Of a stretch of 49,334 bases of DNA, positions 34,332-42,099 are shown piece by piece; within the stretch, counting starts at the first letter, position 1; every line of letters starts with the position of its first letter. The position numbers and the translations under genes are program-made. The notes under the pieces are model-generated. The model was not told the origin of the DNA. It did not search any database and was given only the letters and a program-made list of their open reading frames with translations. Origin of the DNA: an uncultured bacterium (GTDB lineage Bacteria; Bacillota; Clostridia; UBA1381); assembly GCA_905215805.1 (NCBI GenBank), contig CAJMRL010000022.1:1-49334 (forward strand), read 5' to 3'.

Positions 34332-37316
34332 TTAATAATTATAGTCACTTTTACTATCGTAATCGCCTAAATTATCTGCATGAACAGCGTTATCATTTGA
34401 ATTAAGATCGTCATATCCTTCGCCCGGTTTTTCCTGACTGTAATTGATCTCTGCAACCGCGCTCGGGGCATAAAGATTATCTATAATAATGCCGTAGGTA
34501 ACAGTAGCTCCTCCGGATACTTTAGGAAGTTCATATTCAAGCTGAAGTTTAAGCTTTGTGTATGTATCCGTTCCGCCAGCTCCTATCCCGGTAATTTCAT
34601 ATATATCTCCTTTATTTACCTTAGAATTTCCATCCTCGAGTACAGGAGTACCGTCAAGCTTCAATTCTGCGTCCCAAACTCTATTATTATAAGTCTGTTC
34701 ATTTCCTTCCGCATCATACAGGCTTACTGCCGTAAGACCGGAATCAAACTCCTCCTCCGCATATGCCGGATCAGAACCAAGATCCTCGATTTCACCGTCT
34801 GAGCCTGTCGAAACCTCCTGGTCAAGCGCTCCTTCTCCAAACATCTCGGCTATACTCATTATTATCTCTTCATTTTGAGCATTTACTCCGCCATTCTCTG
34901 ACGGTATCTTTATATATGAAGGCTCTGCCGTAGCCGTGACAGGTTTTGCCTGACCACTGCTGGTGTCATAGTATGTATATGTTTCTCCCGTCATGGGTAT
35001 AGTAATATCCCATGTTATATAATTATATCCGTAGTTATCAATTTCACTTGTATTTACTGTTGCGGTAAAGCCGGTGGAAATTGTATTTCCGTATATAGCT
35101 TCCTCATCGGTATCTCCTCTGTTGCCTGTTTTTTCGTATGACCACAAAGTTTCGCCGTTCTGCTTGACATGTGATTCGCTGAATGTAGAATTATTTGTTA
35201 CGCCGTCCGCCGCCACGAATGATACCATTGCGGAGCTTTGACTCGGCAGCCTTTTTACTCCTATTGTGATACCTTCTGTAGAAGGAGCGATATATCTTGA
35301 CCAAATATCAAGCACGGTATAGTTTCCGTTTCCTTGACCTTCTCCTGCATATTGCATAGCTCCGTTTTGAGAGCTTGTGCCGGCAAGCATATTTTTTCCG
35401 TCTCCTATTGTAGGATAATTGCCATCGGTGACGCCTGCATAATACCATGCCGTATTATCGTCTCCGTTTGCTTCGTTATTATAATAGACCGTATAGCGAG
35501 CCTCAGGCGTATTGGCATCTGGATCGTCTGTAATTGTGTTCATGCGTTCTATTATTATACCCTTCGGGTTATATTCTACATCGACAAGAGGGAAATGAGC
35601 TGCGCCTGTTTCCCAAGACGTGCTGCCCACACCATCATATATACCGACAGGAACATTATTTCCGTAAGCGTCCTGTCCGTCCCATAAAATTTCTTCCTGA
35701 TTTTTCTCCAAAACCTTAACAAGAATTACAATATTGTTTTTCTCGTTTTCTTGCTGTTCGGGACTTTCACCACCTGTCAATTCAGCACGTCTCGCCCATA
35801 AGCCATTTCGTATGATCGGCCTGTTATTTTCATCAAGAGCGTATTTGCTGAAATCAAGAACTATACGATATGTATCCGTTGTATTTGTCTTAAAATCAGC
35901 ATCAGCACCCAAATCAATTTTAAAGGCTCCTCCGATACCCCATGTTCCGTAGCTGGTGCCGCCTTCGTCAGATTCTGCCGCATATCCGTAGCCGTCATAT
36001 GTAACTTTCGGCTTATCCTTAGGAGGAATTATATCACCGATTCTTTCAACTAATTTCTTCTGCCTTGTATACGCACTGACCGCCTCTGCACTCGGCTGAT
36101 TAAAGAACAGCTTATGTGTATGGTCTCTTTTCGGATCGACCGGATCAAAATTATTTATAATCGTTGACTTTACAGGGTTGTTTGCGCTGTCAAAAAGTTC
36201 ATTTCCGTTACCGTCCTTTTCCGTTCTTGTAGGTCCGGGGCCAACATCATTCTCTTTAGTAAAGCTGTAGAACGAATGTGTGAGCGAGCGCAGATAATCA
36301 ACGCTCTTATCTACTTCTTTGCCGTCTTCACCAATAGGTCTGCTGCCGTCAGGCTGAGCCATATTGTACAAATCAAAAAGAGGTCCGCGGTTATTTGAAT
36401 AAAGCGCAAAACCGAACGGCTCCATACCGTTAAGGTTCACCCTATACTCAAATCCATCGTATGTAAGCGTATACATCTCTGATTCCACCGGAGTTTCATG
36501 CGCACCTGTATTTAAGAAAAGCGTATCCGTCCATACACGTCCTTCTTGTTTCTCTCCATTATCAACAACAGTTATATCCCATGCGGCAACGGCAGCGTCG
36601 CTTTCCTTCGTAGCGTCAATATTATTCGTGGTGGGAGGCTCTGTAGTATGCCAATCCGCATCTACACCTATAGCTTCTGGATTATCCTCGCCGTACTCGC
36701 TTGAAAGGAATCTGAATGCGTATGTACCCGTAACAGGAGCTTTGAACGACATAGGTTCATATCCGTTTTCTGTGCCTTTTATTCCTTCAATACGAGGTCC
36801 TATCGCCTCTTGATCCGGATTTTGGATATATCCTTGATATGTACCGTTGGTATTATTGGGTCTTGTAAGATATATTCCTGTGTCTCCGGCTCCTATATTT
36901 CCATCATCTAAAGCGCTTCTCCATTTAAAAGCGCCAACATCCGCATTGACGGGGTCATACGGCATTCCGCCCTCTACCGTAGGAAGCGTTATAGCGATTG
37001 TGGAGCCGACCATACTATTATTTATACCACCTGTAATTTCTTCCGGATTATCCGACAAAACAGATTTCAAAGCGTACTCCGATGATCTCCAGACGCTTGA
37101 GCCAAAGTAAATTTTTTCTCCCTTTTCCGCATAAACATAAATAACGCTTTTTCTTTGAAGCCCGAAGTTCTGTCTGTCTCTCCATTCGAGATACGGACGA
37201 TAGCCGTTATTTCCAGTATTATTTACCAAATCATTGCTTCCCTCTGCAAATGCTGCCGAAGAAAATGCTGTAAACGATGCTGCAATTATTCCCGAAATCA
37301 AAAATAATTTATTCAT
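34332..37316 (-). CDS. Large secreted protein of unknown function
   Basis: A 994-residue exported protein: signal peptide 1-24 (MNKLFLISG core, ending AAFA), then an extended beta-rich body with no catalytic motif I recognise. There are repeated Thr/Gly/Asn-rich strands with the forms TGxYxF and FKAPVTGTYAF. About residue 555 the stretch LWDGQDAYGNNVPVGIYDG matches the Ig-like FlgD/gliding-protein-type turn. The end is acidic and Tyr/Asp/Asn-rich with no sorting signal or SLH repeat. The ATG at 37316 is chosen because GGAGGTGG sits eight bases upstream; an ATG 21 bases earlier overlaps that site. It probably forms part of the cell surface or is released. The downstream short peptide is co-transcribed. 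Confidence 0.78.
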   Translation of the reverse strand: MNKLFLISGIIAASFTAFSSAAFAEGSNDLVNNTGNNGYRPYLEWRDRQNFGLQRKSVIYVYAEKGEKIYFGSSVWRSSEYALKSVLSDNPEEITGGINNSMVGSTIAITLPTVEGGMPYDPVNADVGAFKWRSALDDGNIGAGDTGIYLTRPNNTNGTYQGYIQNPDQEAIGPRIEGIKGTENGYEPMSFKAPVTGTYAFRFLSSEYGEDNPEAIGVDADWHTTEPPTTNNIDATKESDAAVAAWDITVVDNGEKQEGRVWTDTLFLNTGAHETPVESEMYTLTYDGFEYRVNLNGMEPFGFALYSNNRGPLFDLYNMAQPDGSRPIGEDGKEVDKSVDYLRSLTHSFYSFTKENDVGPGPTRTEKDGNGNELFDSANNPVKSTIINNFDPVDPKRDHTHKLFFNQPSAEAVSAYTRQKKLVERIGDIIPPKDKPKVTYDGYGYAAESDEGGTSYGTWGIGGAFKIDLGADADFKTNTTDTYRIVLDFSKYALDENNRPIIRNGLWARRAELTGGESPEQQENEKNNIVILVKVLEKNQEEILWDGQDAYGNNVPVGIYDGVGSTSWETGAAHFPLVDVEYNPKGIIIERMNTITDDPDANTPEARYTVYYNNEANGDDNTAWYYAGVTDGNYPTIGDGKNMLAGTSSQNGAMQYAGEGQGNGNYTVLDIWSRYIAPSTEGITIGVKRLPSQSSAMVSFVAADGVTNNSTFSESHVKQNGETLWSYEKTGNRGDTDEEAIYGNTISTGFTATVNTSEIDNYGYNYITWDITIPMTGETYTYYDTSSGQAKPVTATAEPSYIKIPSENGGVNAQNEEIIMSIAEMFGEGALDQEVSTGSDGEIEDLGSDPAYAEEEFDSGLTAVSLYDAEGNEQTYNNRVWDAELKLDGTPVLEDGNSKVNKGDIYEITGIGAGGTDTYTKLKLQLEYELPKVSGGATVTYGIIIDNLYAPSAVAEINYSQEKPGEGYDDLNSNDNAVHADNLGDYDSKSDYNY

Positions 37317-37378
37317 TTCAAATACCACCTCCGACATTTTTAATAAAATGTACGCATAATTTAGTAAAGTCTATATTT

Positions 37379-37407
37379 ATTATATCACAATTATTTTTGA
37401 AAGTCAA
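37379..37407 (-). promoter_or_regulatory. Promoter of the large secreted protein
   Basis: Minus-strand TTGACT (37407-37402), 17 bases, TATAAT (37384-37379), with TG extended -10. Confidence 0.8.
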
Positions 37408-37478
37408 CAATAACATCTAAAAAAATGAAAAAAATGAAATTTATAACCGATAAAGCATATATTTCATTTTTATTACAA

Positions 37479-37502
37479 AAAAAGCTCTCACGAAGGAGAG
37501 CC
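37479..37502 (-). terminator. Terminator after the truncated peptide copy
   Basis: GCTCTC, loop of six, GAGAGC on the minus strand, followed by a long T run. It separates the truncated copy from the promoter of the large gene. Confidence 0.75.
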
Positions 37503-37528
37503 AAAAAAAAGACGAATTAAGATTTTAA

Positions 37529-37678
37529 TCATTCACCTTTAACCTGAATATCCTGAATCTTAACCGTAGTTGTGGAATTTACGTCTTTTTCCTCAAACAT
37601 ATACTCGTTAAGCTGTCTTGCCGCATATTCAGCCTGCGGTTCATTGCTTGCCGTAAGTACATCGTCCTCCTCATTAAA
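37529..37678 (-). pseudogene. Truncated second copy of the short peptide gene
   Basis: The C-terminal two thirds of the peptide (NEEDDVLTAS to VKIQDIQVKGE) are intact, but the first 14 codons are replaced by unrelated sequence with a TAA directly before it in frame. Over 108 bases (37531-37638 against 34133-34240) it differs from the intact copy at only three positions; a six-base insertion follows. AAATCAGATT, which precedes the start of the intact gene, also occurs upstream here (near 37720-37735), so the loss may be an internal decay rather than a clean 5' cut. It keeps its own terminator. Confidence 0.75.
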
Positions 37679-37740
37679 TTAATCTATATATTTATAACAG
37701 CACAAAAATCATGTCTGCTGCAAATCTGATTTTAAAAACA

Positions 37741-38595
37741 TTATCCAAAATATTCGCTTATACGATCCGCCATATTTGCGAATTCCTCTATTGACAGAGT
37801 TTCGCCGCGTCTTGACGGCTCTATATTTGCCTTTTCAAAGATATCCGAAAGCTCGTCCTTTGGGATACCGAAGCCGGAGGACAGACAGTTCATAAGAGTT
37901 TTGCGTCTTTGTGCAAACGCGAAGCGTACTGTTTTAAAGAACATATCCTCGCTTTTAACGCTGACCGCCGGAGCATCCAGCATCTTTAACCGTACAACAG
38001 CGCTGTCCACCTTTGGGGGAGGAACGAACAATCCCGCTTTGACATTGGTTATTATCTCGGGAGCGGTAAAGTAGCGGCACAGAAGCGTTATCGCGCCGTA
38101 ATCCTTACCTCCCGGCAAAGCGCAAAGCCTCTGCGCGACCTCCTTTTGAACCATGACTACAATATTATTTATAGGAAGCTTTTCCTCAAGGAGTCTTGTA
38201 ATAACAGGCGTTGTTATATAATAAGGAAGGTTTGCCGCCACGCTTATCCGTTTATCACCGAATTCATCCATTATAAGCTTTTTTATATCTGTCTTCATAA
38301 TGTCGGCGTTTATGACCTTCACATTTCTGTAACCGGAAAGCGTAAATTCCAGCACCTCATTCAATCGGCTGTCGATCTCGACCGCCACGACCTTTCCTGC
38401 ATATTCGCACAGCGTCTGCGTAAGCACTCCGAAGCCCGGACCTATCTCCAGCACGCCGTCCTCGATTTCCGCCGCCTGAGCTATTTTTTCCAGTACCTCA
38501 GGAGACGTCAAAAAATTCTGTCCCAATCCTTTTTTAAAGGTAAAGCCGAATCTGTCGGCTATTGCGCGTATAGTGCGCGGTGATGTAAGCTCCAT
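37741..38595 (-). CDS. rsmA: 16S rRNA dimethyladenosine transferase (KsgA)
   Basis: Dimethylates two adjacent adenines near the 3' end of 16S rRNA during small-subunit maturation. The 284 residues include KKGLGQNFLTSPEVLEKI, the SAM-binding LEIGPGFGVLT, the acidic VAVEIDSRL and NADIMKTD, and the catalytic NLPYYITTPVITRL, then the C-terminal FVPPPKVDSAVVRL and FAQRRKTLMNCL. GGGAGG lies before the ATG. Its promoter faces away from that of purF. No clear terminator was seen before the truncated peptide copy. Confidence 0.97.
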   Translation of the reverse strand: MELTSPRTIRAIADRFGFTFKKGLGQNFLTSPEVLEKIAQAAEIEDGVLEIGPGFGVLTQTLCEYAGKVVAVEIDSRLNEVLEFTLSGYRNVKVINADIMKTDIKKLIMDEFGDKRISVAANLPYYITTPVITRLLEEKLPINNIVVMVQKEVAQRLCALPGGKDYGAITLLCRYFTAPEIITNVKAGLFVPPPKVDSAVVRLKMLDAPAVSVKSEDMFFKTVRFAFAQRRKTLMNCLSSGFGIPKDELSDIFEKANIEPSRRGETLSIEEFANMADRISEYFG

Positions 38596-38650
38596 ATTTG
38601 CCTCCCGTTTTATTAATTTGCATAATTTTTATCATTTTGTTCTGATATAC

Positions 38651-38679
38651 ATTATAGCACAAAACCAAAATAAAAGCAA
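38651..38679 (-). promoter_or_regulatory. rsmA promoter
   Basis: Minus-strand TTGCTT (38679-38674), 17 bases, TATAAT (38656-38651), TG extended -10. Confidence 0.7.
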
Positions 38680-38693
38680 TTATAAAATTGCTA

Positions 38694-38722
38694 TTGAAAT
38701 TTTATAGGAAAGGGTATATAAT
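38694..38722 (+). promoter_or_regulatory. purF promoter
   Basis: TTGAAA (38694-38699), 17 bases, TATAAT (38717-38722). Only 15 bases separate its -35 from that of rsmA on the other strand, so the two may compete. Confidence 0.7.
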
Positions 38723-38746
38723 ATATATGTATTTTTATCTCTAAAA

Positions 38747-38836
38747 TGAGTATGCGCGGCGGCGTGCGGCATATAAATGACGCCGCGGTCATATACTCAG
38801 GCATCATTGAGCCGGGCACGGCACGCAAAGCGGCTC
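38747..38836 (+). promoter_or_regulatory. Structured 5' leader of purF
   Basis: TGAGTAT (38747-38753) pairs with ATACTCA (38793-38799) and encloses GCGGCGT (38759-38765) with ACGCCGC (38780-38786). A further stem GAGCCG (38809-38814) with CGGCTC (38831-38836) is followed by TTTA. An alternative hairpin, ATGAC with GTCAT, can compete with the second stem. It is not the purine or PRPP riboswitch as I know them. Confidence 0.5.
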
Positions 38837-38859
38837 TTTAAACGGAAAGGAACGGTTAA

Positions 38860-40266
38860 ATGGAAGATACAAGAATTGGCGAGGAATGCGGTATTTTTGC
38901 GATCTACGATCCTGACGGCGACTGCGCGAGAACAGCGTATTATGGTCTGTACGCGCTCCAGCACAGAGGTCAGGAAAGCTGCGGAATTGCTGTAAACAAC
39001 AACCGTGATATTACCTATCATAAGGGTATGGGTCTTGTAAACGATGTTTTTAATGAGGATATACTCTCAAGACTCGGCGGAAAAATGGCTGTGGGACATG
39101 TAAGATACTCCACCACCGGAGAATCCTTAAGAGAAAACGCCCAGCCGCTTGTTTTAAGATATATAAAGGGCAATATAGCCCTTGCTCATAACGGAAACCT
39201 TGTGAATAAGGCAGAGCTTGAACAGAAGCTGAGCGTATCGGGAGCAATATTCCAGACAACTACCGATACGGAAATGATAGCCTATATGATAGCGAAACAG
39301 CGTCTTGACGCCGGCAGCATAGAGGCTGCGGTTGAAAATACAATTCCTCATCTTGCGGGAGCCTTTTCGCTTATAGTAATGAGTCCGCAAAAGCTTATAG
39401 CATGTCGTGACCCGTGGGGCTTCAGACCGCTTTGTATGGGCAGAAACGGCAATGCGATAGTATTCGCATCGGAGACATGTGCTCTTGATACGGTCGGAGC
39501 AGAATTTGTAAGAGATCTGGAACCGGGCGAGATAGTAGTCGTTCAAGACGGCGAGATAAGAAGCATAAAAACATACGTAGGCAAGCAAAAGCACACCATG
39601 TGCATATTTGAATATCTGTATTTTGCACGTCCCGACAGCGTTATAGAGGGACAGTCAACGCATGACGCGAGAATGCTTGCCGGAAAATATCTTGCTCAGC
39701 AGTATCCGGTAGAAGCGGACGTTGTAATAGGCGTGCCTGACAGCGGAATATGCGCCGCAATGGGATACGCGCTCGAATCCGGCATACCGTACGGACAGGG
39801 CTTTATCAAGAACAAATATATAGGCAGAAGCTTTATAGAGCCGACTCAGGCAATGAGAGAAAACGCCGTGAGAATAAAGCTCAATGTATTGAGAAGCACA
39901 GTTGAGGGAAAGCGCGTAGTCATGGTAGATGACTCCATAGTACGCGGTACGACCTCAAAAAGAATAGTCGCGCTGCTGCGTAAATTCGGAGCTAAGGAGG
40001 TTCATGTGCGTTCATCCGCTCCTCCGTTTACATCGCCGTGCTATTTCGGAACGGACGTTCCATCAAAGGATCAGCTCATAGCTACAAATCATACCCTTGA
40101 GGAAATGCGTCAGATCATAGGTGCGGACAGTCTCGGCTTCCTCGATGTAGAGCTGCTTAAAAAGATAATACCGAATGCCGGCTGCGATTACTGCGACGGC
40201 TGCTTCAGCGGACGCTACCCGATAGACGTTGACTGCTATGTCAAGCCCGAGGAAAGCGATGACTAA
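38860..40266 (+). CDS. purF: Amidophosphoribosyltransferase
   Basis: First committed step of purine synthesis: glutamine and PRPP give phosphoribosylamine. The 468 residues start with a short propeptide MEDTRIGEE before the nucleophile Cys10 in CGIFAIYD, as in the Bacillus-type enzyme that matures by cleavage. The glutaminase half has GLYALQHRGQESCGIA and HNGNLVN; the PRPP half has VVMVDDSIVRGTTS. Cysteines suitable for an Fe-S cluster occur in the IFEYLYFARPDS region and in the late CDYCDGCF block. GGAAAGGAAC precedes the ATG. Other pur genes are not in the window. Confidence 0.96.
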   Translation: MEDTRIGEECGIFAIYDPDGDCARTAYYGLYALQHRGQESCGIAVNNNRDITYHKGMGLVNDVFNEDILSRLGGKMAVGHVRYSTTGESLRENAQPLVLRYIKGNIALAHNGNLVNKAELEQKLSVSGAIFQTTTDTEMIAYMIAKQRLDAGSIEAAVENTIPHLAGAFSLIVMSPQKLIACRDPWGFRPLCMGRNGNAIVFASETCALDTVGAEFVRDLEPGEIVVVQDGEIRSIKTYVGKQKHTMCIFEYLYFARPDSVIEGQSTHDARMLAGKYLAQQYPVEADVVIGVPDSGICAAMGYALESGIPYGQGFIKNKYIGRSFIEPTQAMRENAVRIKLNVLRSTVEGKRVVMVDDSIVRGTTSKRIVALLRKFGAKEVHVRSSAPPFTSPCYFGTDVPSKDQLIATNHTLEEMRQIIGADSLGFLDVELLKKIIPNAGCDYCDGCFSGRYPIDVDCYVKPEESDD

Positions 40267-40321
40267 AATATTTTGGCGGAATCCGAAAAATATATATTAT
40301 AATAGGAAAGGAATTTAAAGA

Positions 40322-41803
40322 ATGGCACAGGAAGAATCAGCAAGACTTGCGCAGATTTTGAAGAACAGAAGAGATAAGCTCACAGAGCTTCAAAATGCGG
40401 GACTCGACCCGTTTACAATAACCAAATATGACCGTACAGCGACGTCTGAGGATATAAAAAACAAATATGACGAGCTTGAAGGAAAGACAGTTTCTATAGC
40501 CGGACGTATAATGTCAAAGCGCCGCATGGGTAAGGTCGGCTTCTGCCATGTCATGGATATGGACGGACAGATTCAGATTTTTGTAAAAAAGGATACTGTA
40601 GGCGAGGAAGAGTATGAGCGCTTCAAGAAGCTTGACATCGGCGATATAGTAGGCGCCGAGGGTGAAGTGTTCACTACCCAGACAGGAGAAAAATCGGTGC
40701 GCGTTGAAAAGATGACGCTTTTGTCAAAGTCGCTGCTTCCACTGCCGGAGAAATTCCACGGCTTAAGCGACCCTGATCTGCGCTACCGTCAGCGCTATGT
40801 TGACCTTATAATGAACAGCGATGTAAAGAAAACATTCATTATGCGCTCAAAGATCCTTACAGCTATAAGAAACTACCTCGATTCAAGGGGATATCTTGAG
40901 GTTGAAACTCCTATATTAAACACCATTCCGGGCGGTGCTGCGGCAAGACCGTTCATCACTCACCACAATGCTCTTGATATGGATATGTATCTGCGTATAG
41001 CTACAGAGCTGCATTTAAAGCGTCTTGTAGTAGGCGGAATGGAAAAGGTATACGAGATGGGCAGACAGTTCAGAAACGAGGGCATGGATATAAAGCATAA
41101 TCCTGAATTTACCTCTATTGAAATATATCAGGCATATGCGGATTACAACGATATGATGGATCTTACTGAAAATCTTATGCGCTACTGTGCCCAGGAGGTA
41201 TGCGGTACAACGACCATAAGCTATCAGGGCGTTGACATTGACCTTTCAAAATTCGAGAGAATGACTATGATAGACTCTGTAAAGAAATATGCCGGAGTTG
41301 ATTTTAATGAGATAAAAACGGACGAAGAAGCTTTGGCTGCCGCTAAGGAAAAGGGTCTTGAGGTTGAGGCTGCAAAGTCTACAAGGGGAGATATAATCGC
41401 GCTCTTCTTTGACGAGTTCGTTGAGGACAAGCTTGTACAGCCTACATTTATAACCGATTATCCGGTAGAGATCTCTCCGCTTGCCAAGAGAAAGCCATCA
41501 CAGCCCGAGCTTACAGAACGTTTCGAGATATTTATAACCGGCAGAGAATTCGGAAATGCATTCAGCGAGCTTAACGACCCGATCGACCAGAGAGAGCGTT
41601 TCATGCGTCAGGTTGAATTGAGAAATGCCGGCGACGATGAAGCGAGCATGATGGATGAGGACTTCCTTAATGCTCTTGAATACGGTTTGCCGCCTACAGG
41701 CGGTTTGGGAATAGGCGTGGACAGATTCGTTATGCTGCTTACAGACAGCTATTCGATAAGAGATGTACTGCTATTCCCCACAATGAAGCCCATCGAGAAA
41801 TAA
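40322..41803 (+). CDS. lysS: Lysyl-tRNA synthetase (class II)
   Basis: Charges tRNA-Lys. The 493 residues fit the class II enzyme: N-terminal OB-fold anticodon domain (VSIAGRIMSKRRMGKVGF), motif 1 around VETPILNTIPGGAAARPF, motif 2 in RQFRNEGMDIKHNPEFTSIE, and motif 3 in GLPPTGGLGIGVDRFVML. AGGAAAGG is well spaced before the ATG. It lies 55 bases after purF in the same direction without an intervening terminator, so purF and lysS probably share a transcript, an uncommon pair. A weak CCGCA/TGCGG hairpin follows the stop (41807-41829). Confidence 0.97.
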   Translation: MAQEESARLAQILKNRRDKLTELQNAGLDPFTITKYDRTATSEDIKNKYDELEGKTVSIAGRIMSKRRMGKVGFCHVMDMDGQIQIFVKKDTVGEEEYERFKKLDIGDIVGAEGEVFTTQTGEKSVRVEKMTLLSKSLLPLPEKFHGLSDPDLRYRQRYVDLIMNSDVKKTFIMRSKILTAIRNYLDSRGYLEVETPILNTIPGGAAARPFITHHNALDMDMYLRIATELHLKRLVVGGMEKVYEMGRQFRNEGMDIKHNPEFTSIEIYQAYADYNDMMDLTENLMRYCAQEVCGTTTISYQGVDIDLSKFERMTMIDSVKKYAGVDFNEIKTDEEALAAAKEKGLEVEAAKSTRGDIIALFFDEFVEDKLVQPTFITDYPVEISPLAKRKPSQPELTERFEIFITGREFGNAFSELNDPIDQRERFMRQVELRNAGDDEASMMDEDFLNALEYGLPPTGGLGIGVDRFVMLLTDSYSIRDVLLFPTMKPIEK

Positions 41804-41880
41804 AACCGCACGGGAACAAGGCTTTGCGGAGTTTGGTTTGTACTAAAATTTTGTGGGGATTTTTAAAAATATATTTTTAG

Positions 41881-42069
41881 ATAACGAGTGGCTATAAAGA
41901 CGATTTGATAACAATATAAGAAATTCAGGAGAGTTTGCAGATCGGAAGAACAACAGCATATAAGCTGCTGAACTCAGGTGAGATAAAATCATTCCGTATC
42001 GGGCGGTTCTGGAAAATCCTCAGAGCCGCCGTCACGGAATATGTAGCTCGAAAAAGTATGTTTAATTGA
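41881..42069 (+). pseudogene. Inactivated excisionase-like helix-turn-helix gene
   Basis: The frame reads an HTH_17 (excisionase/MerR-like) domain, including IQESLQIGRTTAYKLLNSG, FRIGRFWKI and a closing AAVTEYVARKS. The conserved start LITIKEIQ is interrupted: where the Lys codon is expected there is TAA (41917-41919), and no ATG start is present upstream before the next stop. A TTG at 41935 could still give a 44-residue fragment with most of the helix-turn-helix. Such proteins accompany integrases of Tn916-like or related elements; no integrase is nearby. I read this as a decaying remnant of a mobile element. Confidence 0.7.
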
Positions 42070-42099
42070 GAATAATTCCGAGCTTTATTTAGTTATAAA

